Assembly: GCA_032622095.1 (NCBI GenBank)
Contig: CP136068.1
Coordinates: forward strand, 6,795,314 to 6,859,313
Reading direction: 5' to 3'
DNA from: Siphonodentalium dalli
Lineage: Eukaryota > Mollusca > Scaphopoda > Gadilida > Siphonodentaliidae
Length of the DNA: 64,000 bases
Made by a program: the position numbers and the translations under genes. Within the stretch, counting starts at the first letter, position 1, and each line of letters begins with the position of its first letter. Shown piece after piece: positions 1 to 10,267 of the stretch. Below the pieces are notes generated by a model, which was not told where the DNA came from, made no database searches, and saw only the letters and a program-made list of their open reading frames with translations.

Positions 1-189
1 TAACATAGCGGCAGCAGATTTGCCACCAGTACTATACCGTCTGTCTGTTAAATATATATTTCGTTTTCCTGATTTGAGCTACTCTATCCCCGACGCGCTT
101 GCATATATCATTTATCATAATATCGCAGTTCAAGTTTCATTGTAGCAAGTACTAAGGCTAGGTGCCGATGAGATGATACAGGTCCAACA
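1..189. other. Non-coding sequence left of the LINE
   Basis: No coding signal or recognisable repeat is visible here. It joins a short dispersed-repeat segment at about 190-234. Confidence 0.5.
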
Positions 190-231
190 TCGCTGTATGT
201 TGTTTAGAGTTAAATGTAAAGTATTGTAAAA

Positions 232-234
<3 letters not shown>
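190..234. repeat. Left half of a dispersed repeat, ending in a LINE target-site duplication
   Basis: This segment aligns imperfectly with 53575-53622, sharing GTTGTTTAGAG and then GTATTGT. Its last 14 bases (221-234) are repeated exactly at 5013-5026 on the other side of the LINE. In the 53.6-kb copy the same place is uninterrupted. The simplest reading is that the LINE inserted into an older repeat and duplicated 14 bp. Confidence 0.6.
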
Positions 235-262
<28 letters not shown>

Positions 263-268
263 TAAATG

Positions 269-274
269 TTTATT
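269..274 (-). terminator. LINE polyadenylation signal AATAAA
   Basis: TTTATT on the plus strand reads AATAAA on the minus strand. It lies a few bases before the poly(A)-like run at 254-263, the expected layout for the 3' end of a reverse-transcribed mRNA. Confidence 0.65.
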
Positions 275-625
275 GAAGAAACAATCACATTGAGGAATGT
301 CAAATACAGAATGTTCAATAGCATTGATAAGTGTATACAGATATGGCATTTCTCGCGTTCACACATATCTCTTTCTTACTGCACGCACTCGCCTGGCTCA
401 CATCATTCGCACACCAGTGGTATAAAGTTATACAATACATAAATATATGTATATGCTTAGTATATATCTAGTAAATGTATTATAAATATGTCGGATGTTT
501 CGGATGGACTCAACTCTCAACATAGAGGCTATCGTGGAGATGGTGGTAGATAGTATATGTTTTAACTGACTGCGTGATAATCGATAGGAGTCTCAAATAT
601 TAAAGTAACTTTGTCGAAATTTGTA

Positions 626-3600
626 TTAAGTCGCCTGTTTGTTTAAAGCTTTTTCTATAAGGAACCAGTTTTTCAAGAATTCTGAAAGTTTCGATTGACA
701 TCGTGCTGTATATTTTTCGCAATCGTATCTATATGCCAACTCTTTGAGGAAAACATTAACAGACAAAGTGATTGGTTTAAATTTAGACCGATATATATAT
801 TGTTTAATTAGGAGCCAGAGCAAGTTTGTAGTATAGTTTTTACTAATGGGTGGTGTGCCAAGAATCATCGTCATATTTGTGGGATAAAGATTTATATCAT
901 TATTTTTACCCCAATTACAGATATCTCTAATAAATGTCTGCACATGACAACAATCCCAAAAAATGTGGTTGATATCTTCCTTTTCACTTTTACACCTATC
1001 ACATTTGCCATCTTGTCTTATATTAGAAATGTGTAGAAAGTTATTAGTTGATAATATTCTAGAATTTATTCGGAATTGTAGCCATTGTAGCTTGGTGTCA
1101 GTCGTCGTGAGAAAGGGTAGTTTATCATATGTAAATAATGTACTTCCCATATCAGGAAACTGTGATTGCCATTTTGTGCGCGCTTTAGTCATAATTTGAG
1201 AATCGTTCAAAGTTTTGTAAAAATCTTGTCCTCCCCGCGAATTTTTAAGCAAAGTGATGAAGTTAGTGGGTAGAATGGGGTAAGAAACTCGAGTTATCTG
1301 TTGGCCAAGCTTCTTTGCTGTTGATTTTATTTGCTGCTGTATAGTGTTTACAGTGATGAAGTCTGTGCGTATATTAAATGTCTTATGTATGGCTTCTTGT
1401 GAAAGAAAAGAACCTTTACTATCTAGCATATCATTTATATACATAATCCCTTTTTCGCGCCAAGAAGTGAAGCTTATTACCTTTCCATATTGTTTTATAT
1501 TTGAATTATTCCACAGCGTACATGTGGATATATTGCAATTGTTCACATTTTGTTGTAAAAATTTGACAAATGATAACAAAACGTCATGCCAGAATGGATT
1601 TGTGAATTTCTTTGCCTGTTTCTCTAAATAGCCATGCTCATATGTAAGGAACATGGGGTCTTCGCATAATGGAATATCTGTGAGGGGTATCCACTTGGCG
1701 CTCTTTGTTATGAGGCGTCTCACCCAAGTTATTTTCATTGACAGCATAAAATTATTGACATTAACCATTTTCAAGCCACCGTTTTTGTAATCTTGGCATA
1801 CAACTTTGCGTTTCACTCGATCACGTTTTGAATTCCATAGATAATTATAGAGCATAGTGTCCAATTTTTTCATAAATGTTTTATCGGGATTTGGAAGTGA
1901 CACGAAAAGGTGTGTTAATTTTGGGAGTATAAGTGATTTTATTACAGTTATTCGACCAATAGGTGTCAGTAATCGGTGTTTCCATGTCTCAATCAGTCGT
2001 TTCACATCAGCAAATTTTGTATCGTAGTTGATTTTCATTTTGTCGAAATGTGTATCAAAATGAATACCTAGAAGATCAAATGAGCTATCAAATCTGATAC
2101 CAAGATCTGAGCATATACCATCTCTACGCCCAGTACAACTACCTATCCACGATGCCTGACACTTGCTAGGGTTAATTTTTAAACCGGAAAGATTTGCGAA
2201 CAGTGTTAATACATTGTATACTTCCCTTAGGCTTTCTTCTCTGCCGTCTAAAATGAGAGTTGTGTCGTCTGCATACTGTGTGATTTTGTATTCAAAATTG
2301 CCGAGGTTTATACCTTTGATGCGTTTATTAGATTTAATCATGATAGCTAAGATTTCTGCGCATATCAGAAAATTATAAGGCGAAATTGGGTCACCCTGCC
2401 GACAGCCACGGTTTAGTTGGAAACTCTGAGATATATGTCCATTTATCAGAATAGATGAGTTGATATTTGTGTAGAAAGTATAAATCCATTTTTTTATGTC
2501 ATCACCAAAGTTAAAAAGGTCAAGGCATTTATTTATAAATTTCCATGATACTGAGTCAAATGCCTTTTCAAAATCTAGCAGGAGCAGAAGACCAGGTTTA
2601 TCAGCTAATATTGTCTTATGGATAATATCATAAATTAATCTAGTGTTGTCTCCAATATACCGATTTTTTAAGAAGCCAGTTTGATCATCGCTGATTATAT
2701 CGGGTAGAACATTTTTCATTCGTTCAGCTATACAAGAGGAAGCTAGTTTATATGTTATATTTAACAGAGTTATCGGACGCCAGTTCTTTAAAAGATGTCT
2801 CTCTTTATCTTTTTTCGGAAGAAGGGTAATAAGTCCTTGTTTTTGGGTTATGGATAATTCACCAGTATCAAATGCTTCACGAAGGGACTCACAAAGAATT
2901 AGACCTAAGTTTTGCCAAAACAAATTCCAGAACTCATACGGAAATCCATCCAGACCGCTGCTCTTATCATTTTGTGATCTTTTCAATGCGTTTGTTAGTT
3001 CGTTTAGAGTTATTGGCCCTTCTATGCTATTTGCAGTATCGTTTGTTAATACTGGATAAGTTTCTTCACTGAGGATAGTGCTAATATCAAAATCGTTTAA
3101 TTTTTTAGATGCATATAAAGTACTGTAAAATGTTCTTGCTTCGTTCATTATGTCGGACTGATTATCAATGTTTTTACCAGTGGAATCGGTGAGCATCGAT
3201 AGAGTTTTAGAAATGAAATTGCGCTTTTCGAGATTCAAGAAATATTTTGTGGGTTTTTCTCCGTTTTCAATCCACCTGGCTCTAGATCTTATCATTGCCC
3301 CCCTCGTGTCTTCTTTTCTAATTTCATAGAGCTCCGAGTCTATTTTTTGTAATTTTTCCAATAATTCATCTCTTTCTGTTAAACATTGGTCCATGTTATC
3401 GACCGTTGTTTCCAATTTTACTTTAGTTTTGTTTAATTCGTCCTCTTTCTTTTTGCGTTCTCTTTTTCGTTTTGCTGCGAAATTTATTGTTTCACCTCTT
3501 ATATCCAATAAGAGGGTGTCTAAAAATAGGCGTTTACTAATTTTACAAGTAACATTACTTGTATTTTCTACACGTATATTCAGTTTATAATCGTATCTTA

Positions 3601-4426
3601 GTTTATTTCTTTCTATAATAGAATGTGCTAATACTGCATATTCATTGTCACGAAGTAAGGAGGTGTTAAATTTCCAATAACCTCGACCTCTCACAATTGT
3701 ATTTAGTTTCAATGTGAGTGATATTATGGAATGATCAGAGCGGTATCCTGGTAATATATCGGTCCCTGTGCCAACTAAGCTTAGAAGATCTTCAGATATC
3801 ATAAAGTAATCTAGTCTAGCCATTTTTATTGGAGATTTTTTTCTCCATGTATATCGTTTTTTGTCTTTGTTGTTAACTCTCCAAGCATCCACCAGTTCGA
3901 GTCTGTCGACAAGGTCGCCCACCGCTTCTTTAGCCCGGGGATTGTTAATATGTTTATAATTTAAAGTATCAGCGGACTGATTTTGTACCATATTCCAATC
4001 ACCACATATTATTATTTGGTTGTTACCCATGTTAATAATCTTAGTTTTCAGCTGTTTGTAAAATTCAGGGTTATCTTCGTTTGGGCCATATATGCTAACT
4101 AAAGTCATTCTCAATTTGTCTACGGTTACATCGATTATTATAAAGTTTCCAGATTCATCTTTGATAGAATTGTGTATTTGAAAGTCGAGGTTCTGGCTAA
4201 ATAGAATTGCCACACCACGCGATTGCGATGAGAAGGGTGCCAATATTGTTTTGAAACCCCATTCTGAAGAAATGTATCTTTCCATATCTTTTGTGAAATG
4301 TGTGTCTTGTAGACAGTATATTGAGGCATTTTGTGCTCGTAAATATCGGAACACGTCGCGTCGTTTCTCTGACTGATTGAGACCTCGGCAATTTGAAGAC
4401 AGTATCTTTATAGACATAATCGACAA
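626..4426 (-). CDS. LINE ORF2: APE endonuclease and reverse transcriptase
   Basis: A 1266-aa open frame with no stops or frameshifts. Residues 1 to about 240 form an apurinic-like endonuclease: an N-terminal SSNCRGLNQ, the metal-site motif as QDTH, YGPNE, GDWNM, RLDYFM and SDHS (about residue 230). The reverse transcriptase follows, with motif A DFEKAFDSV (about 618), RGCRQGDPISP and the catalytic YADD (about 718). A Cys/His cluster CDRCKSEKEDINHIFWDC begins near residue 1142, as in the C-terminal zinc-knuckle region of L1/Tx1-clade proteins. It would nick target DNA and prime reverse transcription there. The start is the first ATG after an upstream stop, and MSIMSIK gives a second ATG three codons on. 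The endonuclease acidic residue is Asp where many L1 proteins have Glu, a variant I believe occurs in this clade. Clade assignment is from motif style only. Confidence 0.95.
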   Translation of the reverse strand: MSIMSIKILSSNCRGLNQSEKRRDVFRYLRAQNASIYCLQDTHFTKDMERYISSEWGFKTILAPFSSQSRGVAILFSQNLDFQIHNSIKDESGNFIIIDVTVDKLRMTLVSIYGPNEDNPEFYKQLKTKIINMGNNQIIICGDWNMVQNQSADTLNYKHINNPRAKEAVGDLVDRLELVDAWRVNNKDKKRYTWRKKSPIKMARLDYFMISEDLLSLVGTGTDILPGYRSDHSIISLTLKLNTIVRGRGYWKFNTSLLRDNEYAVLAHSIIERNKLRYDYKLNIRVENTSNVTCKISKRLFLDTLLLDIRGETINFAAKRKRERKKKEDELNKTKVKLETTVDNMDQCLTERDELLEKLQKIDSELYEIRKEDTRGAMIRSRARWIENGEKPTKYFLNLEKRNFISKTLSMLTDSTGKNIDNQSDIMNEARTFYSTLYASKKLNDFDISTILSEETYPVLTNDTANSIEGPITLNELTNALKRSQNDKSSGLDGFPYEFWNLFWQNLGLILCESLREAFDTGELSITQKQGLITLLPKKDKERHLLKNWRPITLLNITYKLASSCIAERMKNVLPDIISDDQTGFLKNRYIGDNTRLIYDIIHKTILADKPGLLLLLDFEKAFDSVSWKFINKCLDLFNFGDDIKKWIYTFYTNINSSILINGHISQSFQLNRGCRQGDPISPYNFLICAEILAIMIKSNKRIKGINLGNFEYKITQYADDTTLILDGREESLREVYNVLTLFANLSGLKINPSKCQASWIGSCTGRRDGICSDLGIRFDSSFDLLGIHFDTHFDKMKINYDTKFADVKRLIETWKHRLLTPIGRITVIKSLILPKLTHLFVSLPNPDKTFMKKLDTMLYNYLWNSKRDRVKRKVVCQDYKNGGLKMVNVNNFMLSMKITWVRRLITKSAKWIPLTDIPLCEDPMFLTYEHGYLEKQAKKFTNPFWHDVLLSFVKFLQQNVNNCNISTCTLWNNSNIKQYGKVISFTSWREKGIMYINDMLDSKGSFLSQEAIHKTFNIRTDFITVNTIQQQIKSTAKKLGQQITRVSYPILPTNFITLLKNSRGGQDFYKTLNDSQIMTKARTKWQSQFPDMGSTLFTYDKLPFLTTTDTKLQWLQFRINSRILSTNNFLHISNIRQDGKCDRCKSEKEDINHIFWDCCHVQTFIRDICNWGKNNDINLYPTNMTMILGTPPISKNYTTNLLWLLIKQYIYRSKFKPITLSVNVFLKELAYRYDCEKYTARCQSKLSEFLKNWFLIEKALNKQAT

Positions 4427-5012
4427 CTAGCATGCAGACTACCGAAACATCGACATAGAAGTACATAGGAGATCATGATTATATATTTAGAAAATACAGC
4501 ACAATAATATATTACGCAACTGGAATAAGAATCAACCATACAGATCATGCATACTGACATACAAACATACTGAATATATAACAAAAACAAAACAAAATTA
4601 AGTGAAATCAGATACGAAACCTCCATGGTTGAGGTTATGAGCGACCGCCCTGGGTCCGGTTCAACATTGTGTATGTGTTATTACAGTCACCTGATCATAT
4701 TTCTTTGGAGTCATGAAACTACATACGAGAAATCGAAGACAGATTTTTTTACTTTTTTAAAAGAATTTTGTTGAAATTTTGAAAATATCTTCAAATGTAA
4801 TTTACTCATGTATTACTTAACTTAAGGACCACTATAATTATTTTACCTTAATTAGATAGGTAAAGTTACGGATTTAGGAAGAACATGGATATTCATAAGT
4901 TAGTCTGGAACATACGCGTATCCTATACCTTACTCTCTCTATTTTAAAGTTGTATCAGGGCTAAAATATAAAAATAGAATATCAGAAAAATCGATAATAC
5001 TGCATTCCATTT

Positions 5013-5026
5013 GTATTGTAAAATAT
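5013..5026. repeat. Right copy of the LINE target-site duplication
   Basis: GTATTGTAAAATAT here is identical to 221-234, directly flanking the inferred 5' end of the minus-strand LINE. Confidence 0.6.
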
Positions 5027-7379
5027 TAAGATGATACGTCTATTCAGACAGCGTAGATTTTTCCTGTGTTAAATACAGATTAAATCCAGTAGTTAGACAG
5101 CCATCATTTTAGAGATCTATACGTGAGTGCAATTAAGTAGTCGACACATTTGGAATGCTCCTGCAGCCAACGTATACTATCATCAAACTCGAGGGCTAAG
5201 TGGGTTTCAGTAAAACAAGTAATATCATATTCGTCAATAGATGTTAAAATTTGGTTGGCTTCGACCATTAAGGTGGAATATGGTGATGGTATTTGTATCG
5301 CTTATGTGATCCGACAGATGATGATAATGCCCACACATTGTCAACAACAAAGACAAATTTCAGATTAGGGAAAGATATATTCCGGAAATTGGCTGTAGTT
5401 TGGGTCTTTTGTCTACCCGCACTACGTGTTCCTGTTTCAAATATGCCGATATAATGCATGTACCAGGCCAGGTCAACCGAGGAATAAAGCAATGAAAAGA
5501 AATAAAATCATTTGAAAGTTGTCTTTCTTTCGATGAATGTTCAGCATACACGGCAGTTGTTCAATGGATGTGGTGGCAAGTGGGCGATACAGACGATTTT
5601 AATCTCAAGCATGTTTATCGGAAGATAAGTCGCAATTTCACATTTTAGCCTATAATATTGAGAGTTGTATCGATAATTTGTCATCATGTGATTACTTTCA
5701 TTAAGTCCTGTCAATTTCACATGAGATGAGTTGTGTACTCTCGTTGAAATCGTTGTACACACAACCACTAAACTTATACGATTTTTGTGGGATTGTGTGA
5801 GAATATCTCAAAATATAATGATAGTGTCTGCAGGTAAATGTGAGAACCAACGCTTCGATATGAGCACATATTGGTCACGATATTCCAAACAAGCAGGGAT
5901 CGATTAATATTATTCAACCGACGAGGAGTAAGTCTATTCATATGATGAAGTTAGGGCGGTTCCATTAAAGCGGAATAACTCTATACTTGTTGACCATGCA
6001 CGGTGCACCAGGTTGTTTTTCTTTTTACTATGTATGCATGTCGTTGATTATTGTCGCGGCTGTACAGCGCTGTCCCCCTCATTTATCCGAAATGAAGACA
6101 GGCGAATAAGAGAGCTGTTTCCTACCAGTGTCCTGAATTATACCCACGTCATTCGTGCTCCATCAATACATTCATAAATCATCGTCAATATTGGAGTTAT
6201 ATAACATGATCTGAGATGAGATTCAGAAAACAATGTGGTCAACCGCCACTACTGAAGCAGTTAGACATAATCTCTAAGCTATCATGCTATACATGTACAT
6301 GCACCATGATATGTAAACCATCTAACATAGGTAATATATTGACAGATGTCATCATAATTCGTTTGCGAGCAAATACCGGTCGCTGATTGTTCGACAATAT
6401 CTGTCAATATTTATTTGACTGACAGCTTTGGAAATGTCTGTTACCCATAAAGAGAATCGTGAATCCAGACCACTGAGCCAGAAAATTCACTAGCTTCCCA
6501 TCGTATGTGAGGTCATCTTATATATGGGTTGGATCAGGGACTTGGCTAATTTTGTGTCAATATACACTAAATACTACGTTTTACTATTGATCTGATGGTG
6601 TGTTATAGTCATGTACATGGACGTGGTGACAGGTGGTGTCAAACTGTGTTTGTCAGTTGTAACACTCATGCCTAACACCACACTAGTTGGAACTTTTATA
6701 TCAACAATAGGTTGAATTTGTTATCGTACTTATATTTTCCAACAATTTATTAGTATGGAATGTTTTGTTTTTAGACCAATAAGTGTGCGTATTTTACGAC
6801 TTTTTGTCAAAGGTTTTATCCTGAAAATGGCCATCATTTTGACTTAGTGCGTGTGAGGTTGTACAATTCAAACAATTGGAAAGCTTGAGGCCAGTGTAGA
6901 TTCAAGGATTTTGAAGTGTGCATGTTTAGGTTTCAATGTTTCCCACAGGGGCCGAACTATGGTCGAAATCAATTTAATTTAGTACACTACTATTTCAAAT
7001 TCGCATACAAAAATCAGATAACAGTGGCAACAATCTCAAGAAGATATATACACAACTGTGTCCACTAATTTACTAAAGCATGTCCAAAGGAAATTATTAA
7101 CAAATACTGTGAACAGTTTTATCACAGGGTCGACGTTCGAACATTCGGGTTTTCGTGCAATCAAAACCAAATATAAATACTGCGCGTTTCAGTTTATTGA
7201 ACTATAAATCAACACATTCTTGCGGCGATTATGTTTCTATTAAACTGTGTATCGGTAAGTCGATAATAATATTTGTTCTCATAAGTTGTATGATGGGTGT
7301 TGTAACATACCAGCAGATGGTGTTGGTATGACACGGTTGCGTAGTATGTGTTACATGTTTTGGATGGTTTGGTGATATC
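5027..7379. other. Non-coding interval with small dispersed repeats
   Basis: No convincing gene; the ORFs here are short and lack family motifs. Positions 5486-5552 match 53692-53770 at roughly 85-90%, around the shared string AAAGTTGTCTTTCTTTCGAT. Since 190-234 also matches the same 53.6-kb repeat, this may be the other half of the element split by the LINE. Positions 6715-6756 are an exact copy of 10226-10267. Confidence 0.5.
6715..6756. repeat. 42-bp exact duplicate of 10226-10267
   Basis: The 42 bases are identical to 10226-10267 in direct orientation, while both flanks differ. I recognise no family; it may be the conserved core of an old repeat. Confidence 0.8.
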
Positions 7380-7650
7380 ATTAGAGCATGCATTGTCGCT
7401 GACTATGTAAGTATAGTGCCCAGTGTGGTGGTTGTAGTCCACACGGCTTCGCGGACTCTATATATGCTCGTAGTCAACTCCAAGCCATGCTATATTTATT
7501 AGAAAGGAGCCACGCAGTAGTAATATCGGAAAGCGATACATAACTTTTCATGGTTTCCAGAAGCCATGAAACATGTATCGCCTTCCGATAGTTCCGATAG
7601 TTCCTATACTGTTATACCCAGGCATTGGAACACACATAATATGATCGTAC
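7380..7650. repeat. Dispersed repeat with an internal hairpin, related to 19600-20060
   Basis: Shares the strings TATCGGAAAGCGATACA, GTATAGT-CCCA and GGCATTGGA-CACACA with 19610-20060, in the same order. Inside it 7524-7590 is a stem-loop: TATCGGAAAGCGATACAT pairs with its near-complement (17 of 18 bases) at 7573-7590. It looks like a MITE or an old repeat family; no terminal inverted repeat was defined. Confidence 0.55.
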
Positions 7651-9866
7651 GTGACACGTATTGGACCAACTACACATGCTGCGATTCGATATTACAATAG
7701 GCATAGGGTGGTCATTAGATGTAGTACCACAACTAATAACTTACAGTATATATTCTATTACTACATGTATATCACTCGAAGATACAAAGGTCCACGTGTT
7801 GTATAATACTATGAGCACACGGTAGCGTAATTAACGAGCCAAAGAAACACCAGTCATATGAGGGTAGCTGTGGCTTTTATTTTCCTTTTTATTATCAAAA
7901 TCAGTTTATAGATCATCTGGTATGCCCTCCAAATAAGATTCACATAAGGGTATATTTCTTGGGTTCGTTGAATGAATGGACCCCAATCGTAATTTCGAGT
8001 ATAAATTATAGGGGAACGGGAACATCTTTAATGAATATAACCAATGTATTTCTTTTCTTGACGCTGGGTGAGCACGCACTGCGGCGGATATACTCTACCG
8101 AGATATAGTGTACATTTCATAGCTGTTCATTATATTCAAAGGACTGGTGTCACCGTGTCGATTTCAACGAAAATCGACGAACAACGTCATCGTGTAACTT
8201 TCGCCACTGACGGAGTTTGTCTGAACCTGCATGCACGAATGTATATTCTGCTTTGTTCATAATTATGTGTTTCCTTTCGATTCCAGAAAATATTTATGGA
8301 TTATCACGTGTATAATGTATTATATAGTCGTATAATATATAACAATTAATTCCTTATTAAATATATTTTATTTCGTTTCGCACAGTAGACTACCGCACCA
8401 TACCAAGCGGTGTACATTAAAAGCCCACCTTCGCATAGTAGAACGGTAAATTCGTGATGACATTCTTATTATATTTCACATCAGAAATTTCGATCACTTT
8501 TTGTCAGGCTTTGGTTCGTTATCATCACATTAAGATACCAAATTTGATAGGGGCTAAAATAGTAATATAGTTATCACTGTTATCACTGGCATGTTACCCG
8601 GCTGTTCAGCAAACGTCATCATTCTCAATGACCGCGCCTAAAATACCAAAGGTCGACGAGTCCAGAGTGGTTCCCGGCTTTGCCCAGATTGAGAAGTATC
8701 CAAACCTTTGCAAACCTTTGATGTGGTTTTCTATCGGTTAAAGCCATGCGGTGTCTTCGTTTGCAGCTCTCCACCACTACACACAATTGACCCATATTGG
8801 ACATCACCCTTGGCTCGCAATTGATATTTAATGATTTCCAACGTAATAGCCCCTATATTTGAAAATGTCCAGCTAAATTTCAGCTGAAGATTCTACCGAA
8901 ACTGCGAAAGTAGTTAAATGTTCGATTTGTGGTATATTCCTTACTAAATATATGGAAAATATATTGAAAATATATGGAATTATCACAACAATTTCAACCT
9001 AGATGTGCTTTGCAATTTCCAACTGTTGCTGTGAACATTAGACATGAAATTTCCAAATTTAGCAAAGTGGGAGGGGCGGATTCCGCGGAACACCATAGCA
9101 CCAACACCCTGCCACCGCGTCTCTCGTTAAAAGCAATTCACACACTTCAATGATCAAACTAATCCTAGTAATTTTCCATGTTTGTCACGTTCTGGTATCA
9201 AACATACATGTAGGTCGATACACGTATGAAATACTGTATATAGCCTTCCTATTCTGAATAGACTTATCAAAGTCTTCTACATTAAATAAGCTGTTTCCGA
9301 ATTTCTAACAAAAGCGAGTATACACTGTGCTGATATAGCCTCTATGGATTTCCTTTATTGATGCGTGTCTGTGTATATATTTCTAGTCTAGTGATGTGAA
9401 CTCAGTGTTTCCAGTCGGGATCACATAACAAGTGTAAATGTGTCTATATTCCGGCCCACAAAGCCATATGACGTAAATGACTTCATTGACAATGGCATGA
9501 CGTCTTCGCTGGTTTTCGTTCAGCTAAACAACGAAATTAGTCGAAATAAAAAAATAATAGAGGCCTATATCGCATAGGAATTCTTCGGAAACGGTGAAGT
9601 TGCCAATTTCGTATTCATCCCATTGGTTCATTGTCGATTCCGTGCGTTAAGACTTTATTTGGATGATCAATTGCTCCCAGAGGGGGATATCATTTCTAGA
9701 GCCCCATGGCCGGAAGTCACACGATTTTTCACCCCTATCTTACGGGCCGCGGCAGATCGCGTCGAAATAATGTTTCATGTTATAGTAGAAATTAACGTTG
9801 TCATACACGCCTAAACATAAAAAGCAACAACGCGCCTACGGCCATTTGTGGTTGATACCACATAAA
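7651..9866. other. Non-coding interval
   Basis: No gene is supported. A GC-richer patch around 9600-9800 contains a 63-aa open frame starting at 9623 that I could not assign. Nothing else stands out. Confidence 0.45.
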
Positions 9867-9899
9867 CACACCGGTCACCCGCGTATCACCAACCCGGTG
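9867..9899 (+). repeat. Left 33-bp inverted repeat of a 3.69-kb segment
   Basis: It begins CACACCGGTCACCCGCG and is the exact reverse complement of 13520-13552. Imperfect complementarity continues inward for about 35 more bases (shared GTACC, GGAT and CCGGTC). See the enclosing element. Confidence 0.85.
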
Positions 9900-10225
9900 A
9901 TCGTACCGCCGATCGAGGATCCGGTCAAGCCTATCCCGTGCGATGGAAGAAGCTATACGTACGCTAACATCGCTAAAATGACTGCAAATCGATATACCAG
10001 AAAAACAGTTAACCACATATTATACAGATGGATTATCACTCGTTGATAGAAATGCTCTGACCCATTTAAATCGTGACTTTTCTAATGATTTGAAAGGATT
10101 ATTTGGAAAATTTTACAGTCTGATGAAATAATTCTGACTAAATATTGATATAATCACAACCGTGTTCAATTGTCCATGTCATCCTGAAGCTATTCGGAAA
10201 GATGTGTATTACTTTTGACAGGAAC

Positions 10226-10267
10226 AATTTGTTATCGTACTTATATTTTCCAACAATTTATTAGTAT
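10226..10267. repeat. 42-bp exact duplicate of 6715-6756
   Basis: Identical to 6715-6756 and in the same orientation. It lies inside the inverted-repeat-bounded segment. Confidence 0.8.

Larger units (their letters stand above)
235..5012 (-). mobile_element. L1/Tx1-type LINE retrotransposon, about 4.8 kb
   Basis: A non-LTR retrotransposon lying on the minus strand. It has about 590 bp of 5' sequence (4427-5012), one long ORF (626-4426), a 3' UTR, an AATAAA signal (269-274, read on the minus strand) and an A-rich tail (complement of the T run at 254-263) that runs into a (TA)n tract. A 14-bp exact duplication at 221-234 and 5013-5026 fits a target-site duplication. No ORF1 is visible upstream of the endonuclease/RT ORF, so the copy may be 5'-truncated or the family may lack ORF1. 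The exact tail/TSD boundary is blurred by the TA repeat. Confidence 0.85.
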
